The position numbers and the translations under genes were made by a program. A stretch of DNA of 54,635 nucleotides from an uncultured Bacteroidota bacterium (GTDB taxonomy: Bacteria > Bacteroidota > Bacteroidia > Bacteroidales > UBA12481), in contig CAINOB010000084.1 in NCBI GenBank assembly GCA_903851365.1, positions 1 through 54,635 of the forward strand. Direction: 5' to 3'. Below the pieces are notes generated by a model that was not told the origin of the DNA, searched no databases, and worked only from the letters and a program-made list of their open reading frames with translations. Each line of letters opens with the position of its first letter. Positions within the stretch are counted from its first letter, which is position 1. Shown one piece after another: positions 30,466 to 37,818 of this stretch.

Positions 30466-33400
30466 TGTCACGAGAATACACACGGGAGATTTATCTGTAT
30501 ATCAATGGTAAGCAGATCAATAACGACATCAAAAGCATTCGTGCCGAAATGAACCTGCTGGTTAACCAACAGGCCAGAATGACAATCGGATCACAGGAGT
30601 ATGTGGAAGCAACCAAAAAGATCAAAGCCTTAAAGGCCATACTCGCTGAGCATGCTGCCTCTTTAAAGGAGGTCGATAAATCATTCGGAGGAATGCTGAA
30701 CAAACTTGGTGATGTGACCAACCGGTTCCAAACCGTCCTGATGGCCGGCGCTGCAATGGCAATCGGTCTGGTTACCGGTTTTATGAAAACTGCCGATGCA
30801 GCCAACCTATTTGAAGAACGATTATCCAATCTTTCGGCACTTACCGGATTGAATGGCAGGGAATTACAATGGCTTGGCGAAAAAGCAAAAGAAACCTCCA
30901 TTTCAGTAACAGAATCCGGAGTCCGGATCAAGCAATGCGCAACCGACATTGTCGATGCCTATACCAAAGTTGGATCGCAAAGGCCAGAACTGCTCAAGGA
31001 TAAAGAAGCCCTGGCAGCCGTTACCGAAGCAGCTATTGTTTTATCGGAAGCCGGCAAGATGGAACTGGCACCGGCAACGGCGGCACTGACCACCACAATG
31101 AACCAGTTTAACCTCGAAGCCAGAGATGCTAACCGGATCATAAACAGTATTGCAGCCGGATCCTTGGTAGGTGCCGGGGAAATTCCTTACCTCACGGAAT
31201 GTATTGAGAAAGCAGGTACCACGGCAAACCTGATGGGAATATCGGTAGAACAGATGGTTGGTACCATCGAGGCCGTTGCGCCAAAATTTGCACAGGCTGA
31301 AGTTGCCGGTACCTCTCTGGATCGCGTGCTCCTTAAAATGCGTGAAAAAGGCATCGGTGTAAAAGATGGGGTATTCGATCTGAACCGCGCAGTTGATGAA
31401 CTCCGGATCGAGTTCAACTCCGGACAGTCTGCCGTGGATATATTCGGGGTCCATCAGGCTAAAATGGCTGAAATACTGGTCATGAACCAGGCAGATATGA
31501 ACAAATACTCTGCCGCAGTCACCGATACCTCTATCGCTTTTGAGCAAGCCGGGAAGAACACCAATAACATGGCGGCCAAACTTCAACAGGCCAGGAACAA
31601 GGTTACCCTGATGTATATCGAAATCGGAACCAAACTGGCCCCGGCGGTAATCGTTTCAACGAACGCATTTAACTATTTCCTGAAAGCCATCATGGCATTG
31701 CCGGGGTTTGTCAAAGAAAACCAACAGCTGTTGATTGCGCTGGCCGGAGCGCTCCTCGCCTATAACGGCGTATTAATCAAAAGTATCGGCCTTTCAATCA
31801 TTAATACTGGTGTGCGGATCAAGGATGCTGTTGTGCTGAAAGCTTTGATTATCCAGGAGGAAATCCAGATCGCCATGACAGCGGCGCAGGCAACGCAAAC
31901 CACTGCCTTGACATTCGCGCAAAAAATTGCAGTGGTAACCCAGCTGGCCCTCAATACCGCCATGATGCAAAACCCGGTAGGATGGGCGATTGCCGGGATT
32001 ACTGCCCTGGTCCTGGCATTGAACTATTTCAATAAAAACTCCAAAGAAAATATCGCCCTGGAAGGTGAGAAAAAATCACTCACCCAAGACCTGACCGCGG
32101 CCAATCAGGCATTGAAGGAAACCTATACTGAAATCAGCGGGCAGGTGGGCAAGCTCAATGAACTCAGTGTTCAGGAGAAGATTGATCTTGATGACAAGAT
32201 CACCAAAACGTTGGCCCTGGCAGAAGCCGAATTGGAAGTTTTGCAGGGAAGACGCGGCGATATTAAAGCTTCAAGCACCAAAATCACCGCTTTTCAATTC
32301 GTCACAACGATGTTCAATCCGGATAAACGTCTGGCTAAAGCCCGGGAGAATGCTCTGGAAGCAGTCGCTCCGCAAGATGCCCTGATTGAATTGCAGAAGG
32401 ATCGGATCAAATCCCTCAAAGAACAAAAAACCGAGCTGGATAACCTGATGAACGCCGAGAGCCTGGCCGACCGGATAGGAACCGGTTCGGTATCAGAGAT
32501 GGAAGCCAAGCTTCAAAAATATACCCTTGCACTTAAAGGTGTATTGAAAGGCGGTGCAGACTATATCCGGATACAGCAAAAGATTGTCAAGGTCGAAGCC
32601 GACCTGGCCCGGGAACGGGGAGTCAATGAAGCAGCCGGGGAAAAATTCAATCGCGAAAAGGCCTTGGCCGACCTGGTGAAATTCCATGAGGAAAAAGTCC
32701 TGCTGATCAAGACAGAATACGCCAAAGGCATTGGCGACAAAGAAACTTACAACAACGATCTGGAACAGGAAGATATCCGATTCCAGATGGCATCGGCTGA
32801 AAGGCTGGCAAAAGCCGGTCAGTCCACGGTGGCAGAACAGCAAAAGGTTCAGGATATCCTGATCAAAATGCGGGAGGATTGCGAAAAAGAGGCCGAGGAA
32901 TCTGCTAAAAAGCAGAAGAAATCCATAGAAATGTGGGATGAGGAGTATAAGAAATTCCTGGAAGACACTCAGGATAACCCGGATTTTACAGCCGAACAAA
33001 AGCAAAACGTACAGGATTACATATACTGGTTCAACAACACAGCTGAAGGTCAGCGGGAAATGGCTCAGTTGGAGTTAGATAATGATCTGATCTCCAAAAA
33101 AGCATATTACCGCAAAATAAAGGAACTCGATAAAGATGCTGCCGAAAAGAAACTCGCAAACCTCGAGCAATGGGCAGGAGCAGCCACCAGCCTGGCTGAA
33201 ACAGTCGGCAAGTTTATGGAGGCTCAGAAAAATAAAGAACTTGCTCAAGCCGGAACGGATGACAAAAAGAAAGCAGCCATCGAAAAAAAATATGCCAAAC
33301 GCCAGCAAGATATTGCGGTTGTTCAGGCAGTTATCGAGGGAGCATTGGAAATAGCCAGGATCAACTCAAACTCAGGCGTTAATGCTGATCTGACGCAAAC

Positions 33401-33890
33401 CCTCCGGCTGATCTTAACCGGATTGGCCGTAGCCCGCACCGCCGGTACCATTGCAGTGATCAAATCGCAGCAATTCGCCGAAGGCAGGTACCCCGTCATG
33501 GGTGCCAATGATGGCCAGATCTATCAGGCCTCGCTCCTTGGAAAAGTCCGCACCGGGATCTATAGCAAGCCTACCCTTGGGCTATTCGCAGAAAAAGATC
33601 CTGAAATTGTTATCGATGGACCAACCACCCGGAATATCCGCGCAAACTTCCCGGAGATTCTCGAAACCATTCAATCGGCGAGGGTTACGCAGTATGCAAG
33701 TGGAATGTACCCCGACCTCGGAGGAACCAGCCAGCAGTCGGCCATGCAGATAACTGCACTCCTTCAAGCAAACATGCAGATGATGAGGCAGGTGATCCTT
33801 GCACATGAGAAGCCGGGGACGGTGAGTTTCAAATCCATCAGGGATACACAGGACGATTATGACTTCATTAAATCCAAAACAACGATTTAG
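30465..33890 (+). CDS. Phage tail tape measure protein
   Basis: A 1141-residue protein, the largest in the element. Residues 1-90 form a helical start (I-N-N-D-I-K-S-I-R-A-E-M-N). A TP901-type tape-measure core follows at about 90-400 (M-A-A-K-L-Q-Q-A-R-N-K-V-T-L-M-Y-I-E-I-G-T-K-L-A-P). Next come hydrophobic segments at about 420-530 (L-L-I-A-L-A-G-A-L-L-A-Y-N-G-V; G-W-A-I-A-G-I-T-A-L-V-L-A-L) and then long coiled coils to about 960. It sets tail length and is ejected into the cell envelope. About 1100 residues at 1.5 angstrom per residue would mean a tail near 150-170 nm, a siphovirus-like size (inference). A fragment of a further frame (33872-34003) follows directly. Confidence 0.92.
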   Translation: MSREYTREIYLYINGKQINNDIKSIRAEMNLLVNQQARMTIGSQEYVEATKKIKALKAILAEHAASLKEVDKSFGGMLNKLGDVTNRFQTVLMAGAAMAIGLVTGFMKTADAANLFEERLSNLSALTGLNGRELQWLGEKAKETSISVTESGVRIKQCATDIVDAYTKVGSQRPELLKDKEALAAVTEAAIVLSEAGKMELAPATAALTTTMNQFNLEARDANRIINSIAAGSLVGAGEIPYLTECIEKAGTTANLMGISVEQMVGTIEAVAPKFAQAEVAGTSLDRVLLKMREKGIGVKDGVFDLNRAVDELRIEFNSGQSAVDIFGVHQAKMAEILVMNQADMNKYSAAVTDTSIAFEQAGKNTNNMAAKLQQARNKVTLMYIEIGTKLAPAVIVSTNAFNYFLKAIMALPGFVKENQQLLIALAGALLAYNGVLIKSIGLSIINTGVRIKDAVVLKALIIQEEIQIAMTAAQATQTTALTFAQKIAVVTQLALNTAMMQNPVGWAIAGITALVLALNYFNKNSKENIALEGEKKSLTQDLTAANQALKETYTEISGQVGKLNELSVQEKIDLDDKITKTLALAEAELEVLQGRRGDIKASSTKITAFQFVTTMFNPDKRLAKARENALEAVAPQDALIELQKDRIKSLKEQKTELDNLMNAESLADRIGTGSVSEMEAKLQKYTLALKGVLKGGADYIRIQQKIVKVEADLARERGVNEAAGEKFNREKALADLVKFHEEKVLLIKTEYAKGIGDKETYNNDLEQEDIRFQMASAERLAKAGQSTVAEQQKVQDILIKMREDCEKEAEESAKKQKKSIEMWDEEYKKFLEDTQDNPDFTAEQKQNVQDYIYWFNNTAEGQREMAQLELDNDLISKKAYYRKIKELDKDAAEKKLANLEQWAGAATSLAETVGKFMEAQKNKELAQAGTDDKKKAAIEKKYAKRQQDIAVVQAVIEGALEIARINSNSGVNADLTQTLRLILTGLAVARTAGTIAVIKSQQFAEGRYPVMGANDGQIYQASLLGKVRTGIYSKPTLGLFAEKDPEIVIDGPTTRNIRANFPEILETIQSARVTQYASGMYPDLGGTSQQSAMQITALLQANMQMMRQVILAHEKPGTVSFKSIRDTQDDYDFIKSKTTI

Positions 33891-34003
33891 AAATACAGGC
33901 GGTGATCCGCAACCGTCAGGAGAATGAAAACTGGAAGATGGCGAGGGTATTCATCGAAACACTTCCAAATGAAAAACAGGCTATGACTGTTACCAGTCTT
34001 TAA
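33872..34003 (+). pseudogene. Possible remnant of the gene after the tape measure
   Basis: In the frame shifted by two from the tape measure, a coding-like stretch runs to TAA at 34001-34003 (D-L-E-I-Q-A-V-I-R-N-R-Q-E-N-E-N-W-K, M-A-R-V-F-I-E-T-L-P). It has no ATG at its beginning (only GTG at 33902), keeps backbone composition and overlaps the end of the leftward cargo gene at 33990. It may be the 3' scrap of a phage gene whose body was lost when cargo entered, or a frameshifted extension of the tape measure. Confidence 0.3.
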
Positions 34004-35000
34004 AATTCAGTTTTCGCGTAAAGCGTCCGCGCATTAAAGAATCCATGGTAATAGGACCCATAAAGATATTTGTGACTTTCCTGTAATATTTTAATGCGAA
34101 TACCCCCAATCCCCCGGTAATATTGGTAACAACTTTGCCACCAAAATCATCTGATATTTTGTTAAGGTCAACATAGTCATAAAAAGCTGGTGAACCTGTA
34201 TAAAGGTACACCTCAAGTTCACCAGGCAGCCGGTAGGCAACGTTGGGATCATCTTTGACATCTTGTCTGATTTGAGCAAGTAATTCATCTCCGGCAACAT
34301 AAATAGAGATGTTTTTGTGCTCACCAATGAAGTGACCGTTTTGCGTATTTCTGATAAATGATTTGTCTACCAGTTGATTAACTGTATCTCCATTTTTCAT
34401 GACTGCCATGAAATGAAAAACAATATGTGCCTCATATCGTGCAAAGCCGACCAGATCTTCAAAGCCAATCTCAAATGGAAGTGCATAAAATTCCAATAAT
34501 GAGTTTAATCCCTGCCTGGGTGCGAAAATCTTCGGAGGTGTAAGAAAATCAACTGAAGCTGATACCAATCGACTTTGACCAATGGAAATGTTTAGTACTA
34601 AATGAGTTCCCTTAATAAACAGGGAAGATATATCGGATTGACATTGATATAGTTGCAGACCCTGATTGGTAAAATATCCTTCCTCCCTGACTGAATTTTG
34701 TACCGGAAAAAACTTCAATTCATGGTATTTCCAACCGGATTCGGTGTAGAATTCAATCTTTGGAGTTAACGTATCGTAGCATATCGAATCAGGATTACTG
34801 GCTGAGGTGGATGCGGACTTACTGCCTTTAAATGTATGACTGATCCGGATGTAATGGATGGTATCGGCAGGATTGATAGTTGCATAAATAACCGGCAATG
34901 ATTCTGCATTATCTGAAATTCGGATGTCTTGTTCGCAGGAAGCAAATAGCCAGACTGTTAGGGCTACCATCAGACAGGTATTTATTCTGTTAACTATCAT
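33990..35000 (-). CDS. DUF4249-like lipoprotein
   Basis: A 336-residue lipoprotein. The start at 35000 is chosen because it overlaps the upstream stop (ATGA) and gives a standard signal peptide ending F-A-S-C; an ATG five codons earlier exists. The mature start 'D-I-R-I-S-D..., L-P-V-I-Y-A-T-I-N-P-A-D-T-I-H-Y-I-R-I-S-H-T-F' has the layout of DUF4249, a Bacteroidota outer-membrane-associated lipoprotein family usually found beside TonB-dependent receptors. Beta-rich throughout. It is cotranscribed with a FISUMP lipoprotein and opposed to all surrounding phage genes, so it is probably expressed in the lysogen. Confidence 0.6.
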   Translation of the reverse strand: MIVNRINTCLMVALTVWLFASCEQDIRISDNAESLPVIYATINPADTIHYIRISHTFKGSKSASTSASNPDSICYDTLTPKIEFYTESGWKYHELKFFPVQNSVREEGYFTNQGLQLYQCQSDISSLFIKGTHLVLNISIGQSRLVSASVDFLTPPKIFAPRQGLNSLLEFYALPFEIGFEDLVGFARYEAHIVFHFMAVMKNGDTVNQLVDKSFIRNTQNGHFIGEHKNISIYVAGDELLAQIRQDVKDDPNVAYRLPGELEVYLYTGSPAFYDYVDLNKISDDFGGKVVTNITGGLGVFALKYYRKVTNIFMGPITMDSLMRGRFTRKLNFKDW

Positions 35001-36118
35001 TTGTCTTTTGTGCAACGTACAGAAAATGCGTATCTGGCATTAGTCGGCTGACCAGGGCCATATATGTCATAAGCAACGGGGTTCCCACGAAGGTGGATTC
35101 TGTCACCGTCCGGAATCAATCCGAAATTGTCGTAACTATAGGTCCTGGTATTATCATTCAATACATTGTTAATCCCATAACTGAGGTTTATCCTCTGAAA
35201 GGCTGTATTTGTGCCGCTGAAGTCCTGCCATTTTTCCTCCTTATAAGAGGAAGTCCAATAACGGCCACCGAATTTCTGATCGCTAAAATAGCGTTCATAT
35301 TTCTCGCCTTGCCTTGCCTCCCAGATGAACGTGTAGTAGCCGGCGTATTTTAAATTCAGACCGCCAGGTCCGCCTGGTCCATAATAATAATCAAGGAATA
35401 GATAGGGCAAATTCAATGGTGCGATGATATTCCATTCATTAAAAGAAGGAACGTGCCAGCCGGGTGGACAAATGCCCTGACCCTTTTCGGTTTCATCATA
35501 TTGCATGGCTTCATACCAGGAATACAATCCACCGTATACTGCTATATTCTGAATATCATTGTCATAGGCATAAGTTTCTACAATACCATTGTCTTTTTGA
35601 AGTGAATCAGAAGGTATAACCGTCCCATATCTTAAGCTTTCAGCCATCCACCAATTTCCTTCCAGATAAACGGTCTCATAAATCTGAGCGTCCCTGGGAT
35701 CTGTCATTGAACCTTTAACCGGGATTGGAAAGACTCGTACGCTATCAGTTAAAATCATGGTAAGTCCTCCGGAATCAGATAATTCCATCCTGATATAGTT
35801 CATTCCTTTGGTTGAAAACCGGTATAAGGCTTTAAGTTCCGATTGAAAACCGGTATCCCAGATCCCATCATTATTCCAATCCCATCGTACGGTAAGCTTT
35901 TCCTTCACGTCTTCAGCGTCTTTGGATTTAGAAGCATCGAAAGTAAAAATGGTGGTGGTATCCCCGGCATAAGGAAAGGCATTCAGGACGGCTGATGGCG
36001 GGGTGTTTATCTTTTCATCATTACATGAAAATGCTAAAACAGTCAGACCAATAAGCCAGACCAGTTTTAAATTTGTGGGATGATTTTGTGTTGCCCTCAG
36101 GCATTTGTCTCGATTCAT
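34997..36118 (-). CDS. PKD-like/FISUMP-domain lipoprotein
   Basis: A 373-residue lipoprotein. It has a signal peptide with lipobox L-A-F-S-C (about residue 32) and a PKD-like domain at about 40-130 (F-D-A-S-K-S-K-D-A-E, W-D-W-N-N-D-G-I-W-D-T). A FISUMP domain follows (D-P-R-D-A-Q-I-Y-E-T-V, W-W-M-A-E-S-L-R-Y-G, Y-G-G-L-Y-S-W-Y-E-A, C-P-P-G-W-H-V-P, terminal F-S-V-R-C-T-K-D-K). It is the most divergent of the FISUMP proteins here and the only one with a PKD-like domain. Leftward pair with the DUF4249-like gene, with its own promoter at 36174-36181. It would be displayed on the host envelope. Confidence 0.85.
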   Translation of the reverse strand: MNRDKCLRATQNHPTNLKLVWLIGLTVLAFSCNDEKINTPPSAVLNAFPYAGDTTTIFTFDASKSKDAEDVKEKLTVRWDWNNDGIWDTGFQSELKALYRFSTKGMNYIRMELSDSGGLTMILTDSVRVFPIPVKGSMTDPRDAQIYETVYLEGNWWMAESLRYGTVIPSDSLQKDNGIVETYAYDNDIQNIAVYGGLYSWYEAMQYDETEKGQGICPPGWHVPSFNEWNIIAPLNLPYLFLDYYYGPGGPGGLNLKYAGYYTFIWEARQGEKYERYFSDQKFGGRYWTSSYKEEKWQDFSGTNTAFQRINLSYGINNVLNDNTRTYSYDNFGLIPDGDRIHLRGNPVAYDIYGPGQPTNARYAFSVRCTKDK

Positions 36119-36173
36119 AAATGTAATTACTTATAATAAAGAATTATAGTAACATTATGGTGGGGAACACAAT

Positions 36174-36181
36174 CAAAAGTA
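36174..36181 (-). promoter_or_regulatory. Promoter -7 box for leftward lipoprotein pair
   Basis: On the minus strand TACTTTTG is an exact match to the Bacteroidota -7 consensus TAnnTTTG, 56 nt before the start codon at 36118. The -33 element is weak (a T-rich GATTG/TTTTTG stretch upstream). Confidence 0.5.
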
Positions 36182-36223
36182 CAAAAACCGAATCAATCTG
36201 GCGCCAACCTGGTATAAAAGAAA

Positions 36224-36255
36224 AAACACTTACCCGTTTGATGAGGTAAGTGTTT
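36224..36255 (-). terminator. Hairpin before the lysis operon
   Basis: Arms AAACACTTACC (36224-36234) and GGTAAGTGTTT (36245-36255) with a 10-nt loop. The T-run TTTTTTCTTTT lies on the minus-strand side, so it would stop leftward transcription best. On the plus strand only three T follow. Confidence 0.6.
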
Positions 36256-36350
36256 CAAGGGTCATCGATCACTTCCAACTAAAAAACGCATACCTGAACT
36301 ATTCGGAGATTAGCAAGTTAAAATCCAGCTGGACAATAGTCTTATAAATC

Positions 36351-36385
36351 TGTCCTTTTTCATGAGTTCCCCGGCTCCTACTTTC
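36351..36385 (+). promoter_or_regulatory. Phage late promoter, copy C
   Basis: TGTCCTTTTT at 36351-36360 and TACTTTC at 36379-36385, TGTCC-to-TA distance 28 nt. The ATG of the lysis operon is 26 nt after the TA. Confidence 0.68.
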
Positions 36386-36404
36386 AGCCAATAAACCGGA
36401 ACTC

Positions 36405-36707
36405 ATGATTGACGCTGGACAATTACACTTGATCGAACTCCTCCTTTCTATAGCCGGATTCCTCATTCTGTTCCTGCTTGGAATAATTGGTTTCTGGATT
36501 CAAAAGTGGATCCGGGCAACAGATGCCCTCACCGAGGTGATCCAAAAACTCGAAGTGCATTTCGCATCCACGCAAACAACGGTTGAGGATATCAAGAAGC
36601 AATGCGATTCCCGCTGTGCCTTGTATGACAAACGGTTAAACGGCCATTCCGAGGTTATCCATGCGCACTCAACAGACATTGCGGTTCTTAAACAACACCA
36701 CAAATAG
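36405..36707 (+). CDS. Membrane-anchored phage lysis protein (holin/spanin-like)
   Basis: A 100-residue protein with one N-terminal transmembrane helix (about residues 8-31: L-L-L-S-I-A-G-F-L-I-L-F-L-L-G-I-I-G). The charged helical tail (about 33-100) has a C-D-S-R-C pair near residue 65. It directly precedes the endolysin. One transmembrane segment plus a coiled-coil tail resembles DUF7365/XhlA-type lysis accessory proteins, or an i-spanin, more than a classical holin. The lysis role comes mainly from context. Confidence 0.6.
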   Translation: MIDAGQLHLIELLLSIAGFLILFLLGIIGFWIQKWIRATDALTEVIQKLEVHFASTQTTVEDIKKQCDSRCALYDKRLNGHSEVIHAHSTDIAVLKQHHK

Positions 36708-36709
36708 TC

Positions 36710-37135
36710 ATGAAAGTAAGTAAAGACTTCTCCCTGGGGGAATTCGTACCGCCCAGCATTTATGAGCATTTCGTCGACAAATCGATCTGGTTCATCGATC
36801 CGAAAATTGTGCAAATGGCCCAGTTTATCCGGGATCGCTTTGGAAAGCCAATCACAATCAATAACTACCTCACAGGAGGATCCTACCAATACTCCGCATT
36901 CCGGGACAGCGCCTGCACTATTGGAGCCACCAACTCCCAGCACCGCCATGGCCGGGCCATCGACTTTCGCATCCAGGGAATGTCACCGTTGGAGATCCGG
37001 GCAGACATCATCAAGAATTTTGACCTGTACCGTCCATCCGGCCTGACCACCATTGAAGGGGGAACCCCAACCTGGACGCATATCGACTGCCGGTTCACCA
37101 ATATGGATTCAATATTAATTGTACCATTTAAATAA
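36710..37135 (+). CDS. M15 family peptidase (endolysin)
   Basis: A 141-residue peptidase of the M15 (D-Ala-D-Ala carboxypeptidase / L-Ala-D-Glu endopeptidase) group. S-Q-H-R-H-G-R-A-I-D supplies zinc ligands His78 and Asp85, and T-H-I-D-C-R supplies His124. A nearby Glu/Asp (D126) completes the set. It would cut peptidoglycan stem peptides at the end of the lytic cycle. No signal peptide, so release depends on the neighbouring membrane protein. It starts 2 bp after that gene. Confidence 0.85.
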   Translation: MKVSKDFSLGEFVPPSIYEHFVDKSIWFIDPKIVQMAQFIRDRFGKPITINNYLTGGSYQYSAFRDSACTIGATNSQHRHGRAIDFRIQGMSPLEIRADIIKNFDLYRPSGLTTIEGGTPTWTHIDCRFTNMDSILIVPFK

Positions 37136-37144
37136 TTCAACATC

Positions 37145-37495
37145 ATGAAAGGCACTTTAAACATCAAAATCATTCTGGCATTCGTGCTGGACTTTGTAGC
37201 CGATGCTCAGAAAGCAATGGCAGACGGAAAGTTTCAAATCACCGATTCATTCCTATTCATCGATAACGTGATCCAGGTTCCAAAAGCCATCGGAGCAGCA
37301 AAACAGTTTTATGCTGAATTCGAGGATATGGATGCAACAGAGGAAGCGGATATCCTGGCCTACGTTTCAGAAAGGCTTCAGGTCAATAGCGTTAAGGCTA
37401 AAGCGATTGTCCTGCAATCATTTAAAACCGCTATCACCATATCAGAATTGGTAGGTGATGGAATTGAATTGGCTGCAATCATTAAAGCAGCTTAA
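37145..37495 (+). CDS. Helical phage protein of lysis operon
   Basis: A 116-residue all-helical protein (I-I-L-A-F-V-L-D-F-V-A-D-A-Q-K-A; E-E-A-D-I-L-A-Y-V-S-E-R-L; E-L-V-G-D-G-I-E-L-A-A-I-I). Similar small proteins follow the endolysin in other Bacteroidota prophages, but I know no function. It could be a virion-associated or lysis-control protein. It is followed 2 bp later by another small gene. Confidence 0.6.
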   Translation: MKGTLNIKIILAFVLDFVADAQKAMADGKFQITDSFLFIDNVIQVPKAIGAAKQFYAEFEDMDATEEADILAYVSERLQVNSVKAKAIVLQSFKTAITISELVGDGIELAAIIKAA

Positions 37496-37497
37496 CC

Positions 37498-37686
37498 ATG
37501 TGGAAGCTGCTGAAATACTTACCGATTTTCCTGAAGTACCTCATTAATGTTGGTCCGCTGATTTACGAGACCGCCAAATGGGGTTTTAAAATCGTTCGGG
37601 AATTCAAAACCAAAAAGGAAGTAAAACCCCCGATAGAACTGCGACCCGAGGATCCGGTAACCAAGCCGGACCTTGACCCTGGCTAA
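37498..37686 (+). CDS. Small phage protein with hydrophobic N-terminus
   Basis: A 62-residue protein with an amphipathic or membrane-dipping helix (about residues 4-28: L-K-Y-L-P-I-F-L-K-Y-L-I-N-V-G-P-L-I-Y) and a basic then Pro-rich tail. It could be the holin-like partner of the M15 endolysin or a lysis accessory. It ends the lysis operon and is followed by a palindrome and a terminator. Confidence 0.5.
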   Translation: MWKLLKYLPIFLKYLINVGPLIYETAKWGFKIVREFKTKKEVKPPIELRPEDPVTKPDLDPG

Positions 37687-37690
37687 GTAA

Positions 37691-37708
37691 AGACGGATAT
37701 ATCCGTCT
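37691..37708. repeat. 18-bp perfect palindrome
   Basis: AGACGGATATATCCGTCT is self-complementary over 18 bp and is followed by CTACTC. Palindromes of the form GTAGAGACG...CGTCTCTAC are dispersed in many Bacteroidota genomes; this looks like a partial member. Confidence 0.6.
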
Positions 37709-37724
37709 CTACTCAAGGTTACCC

Positions 37725-37762
37725 AAGAGCCGTGACCAACCAAAACGGGTTACGGCCCTTTT
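37725..37762 (+). terminator. Rho-independent terminator of lysis operon
   Basis: Arms AGAGCCGTGACC and GGTTACGGCCCT (one mismatch, one G-T pair) with a loop of about 10 nt, then TTTT. It abuts late promoter D. Confidence 0.75.
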
Positions 37763-37765
37763 AAC

Positions 37766-37801
37766 TGTCCTTTTATCCTGATCGCTTCTGACCTAGAATT
37801 G
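37766..37801 (+). promoter_or_regulatory. Phage late promoter, copy D
   Basis: TGTCCTTTT at 37766-37774 and TAGAATTG at 37794-37801, TGTCC-to-TA distance 28 nt. The TAnnTTG shape is kept although the spacer differs. The ATG at 37819 is 25 nt after the TA. Confidence 0.65.
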
Positions 37802-37818
37802 TCATATAAAACACACTG

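Noticed and set aside
36500-36949. 149-residue leftward ORF opposite the lysis genes
   Set aside because: It is a shadow of the membrane protein and M15 peptidase genes, both supported by motifs and operon layout.
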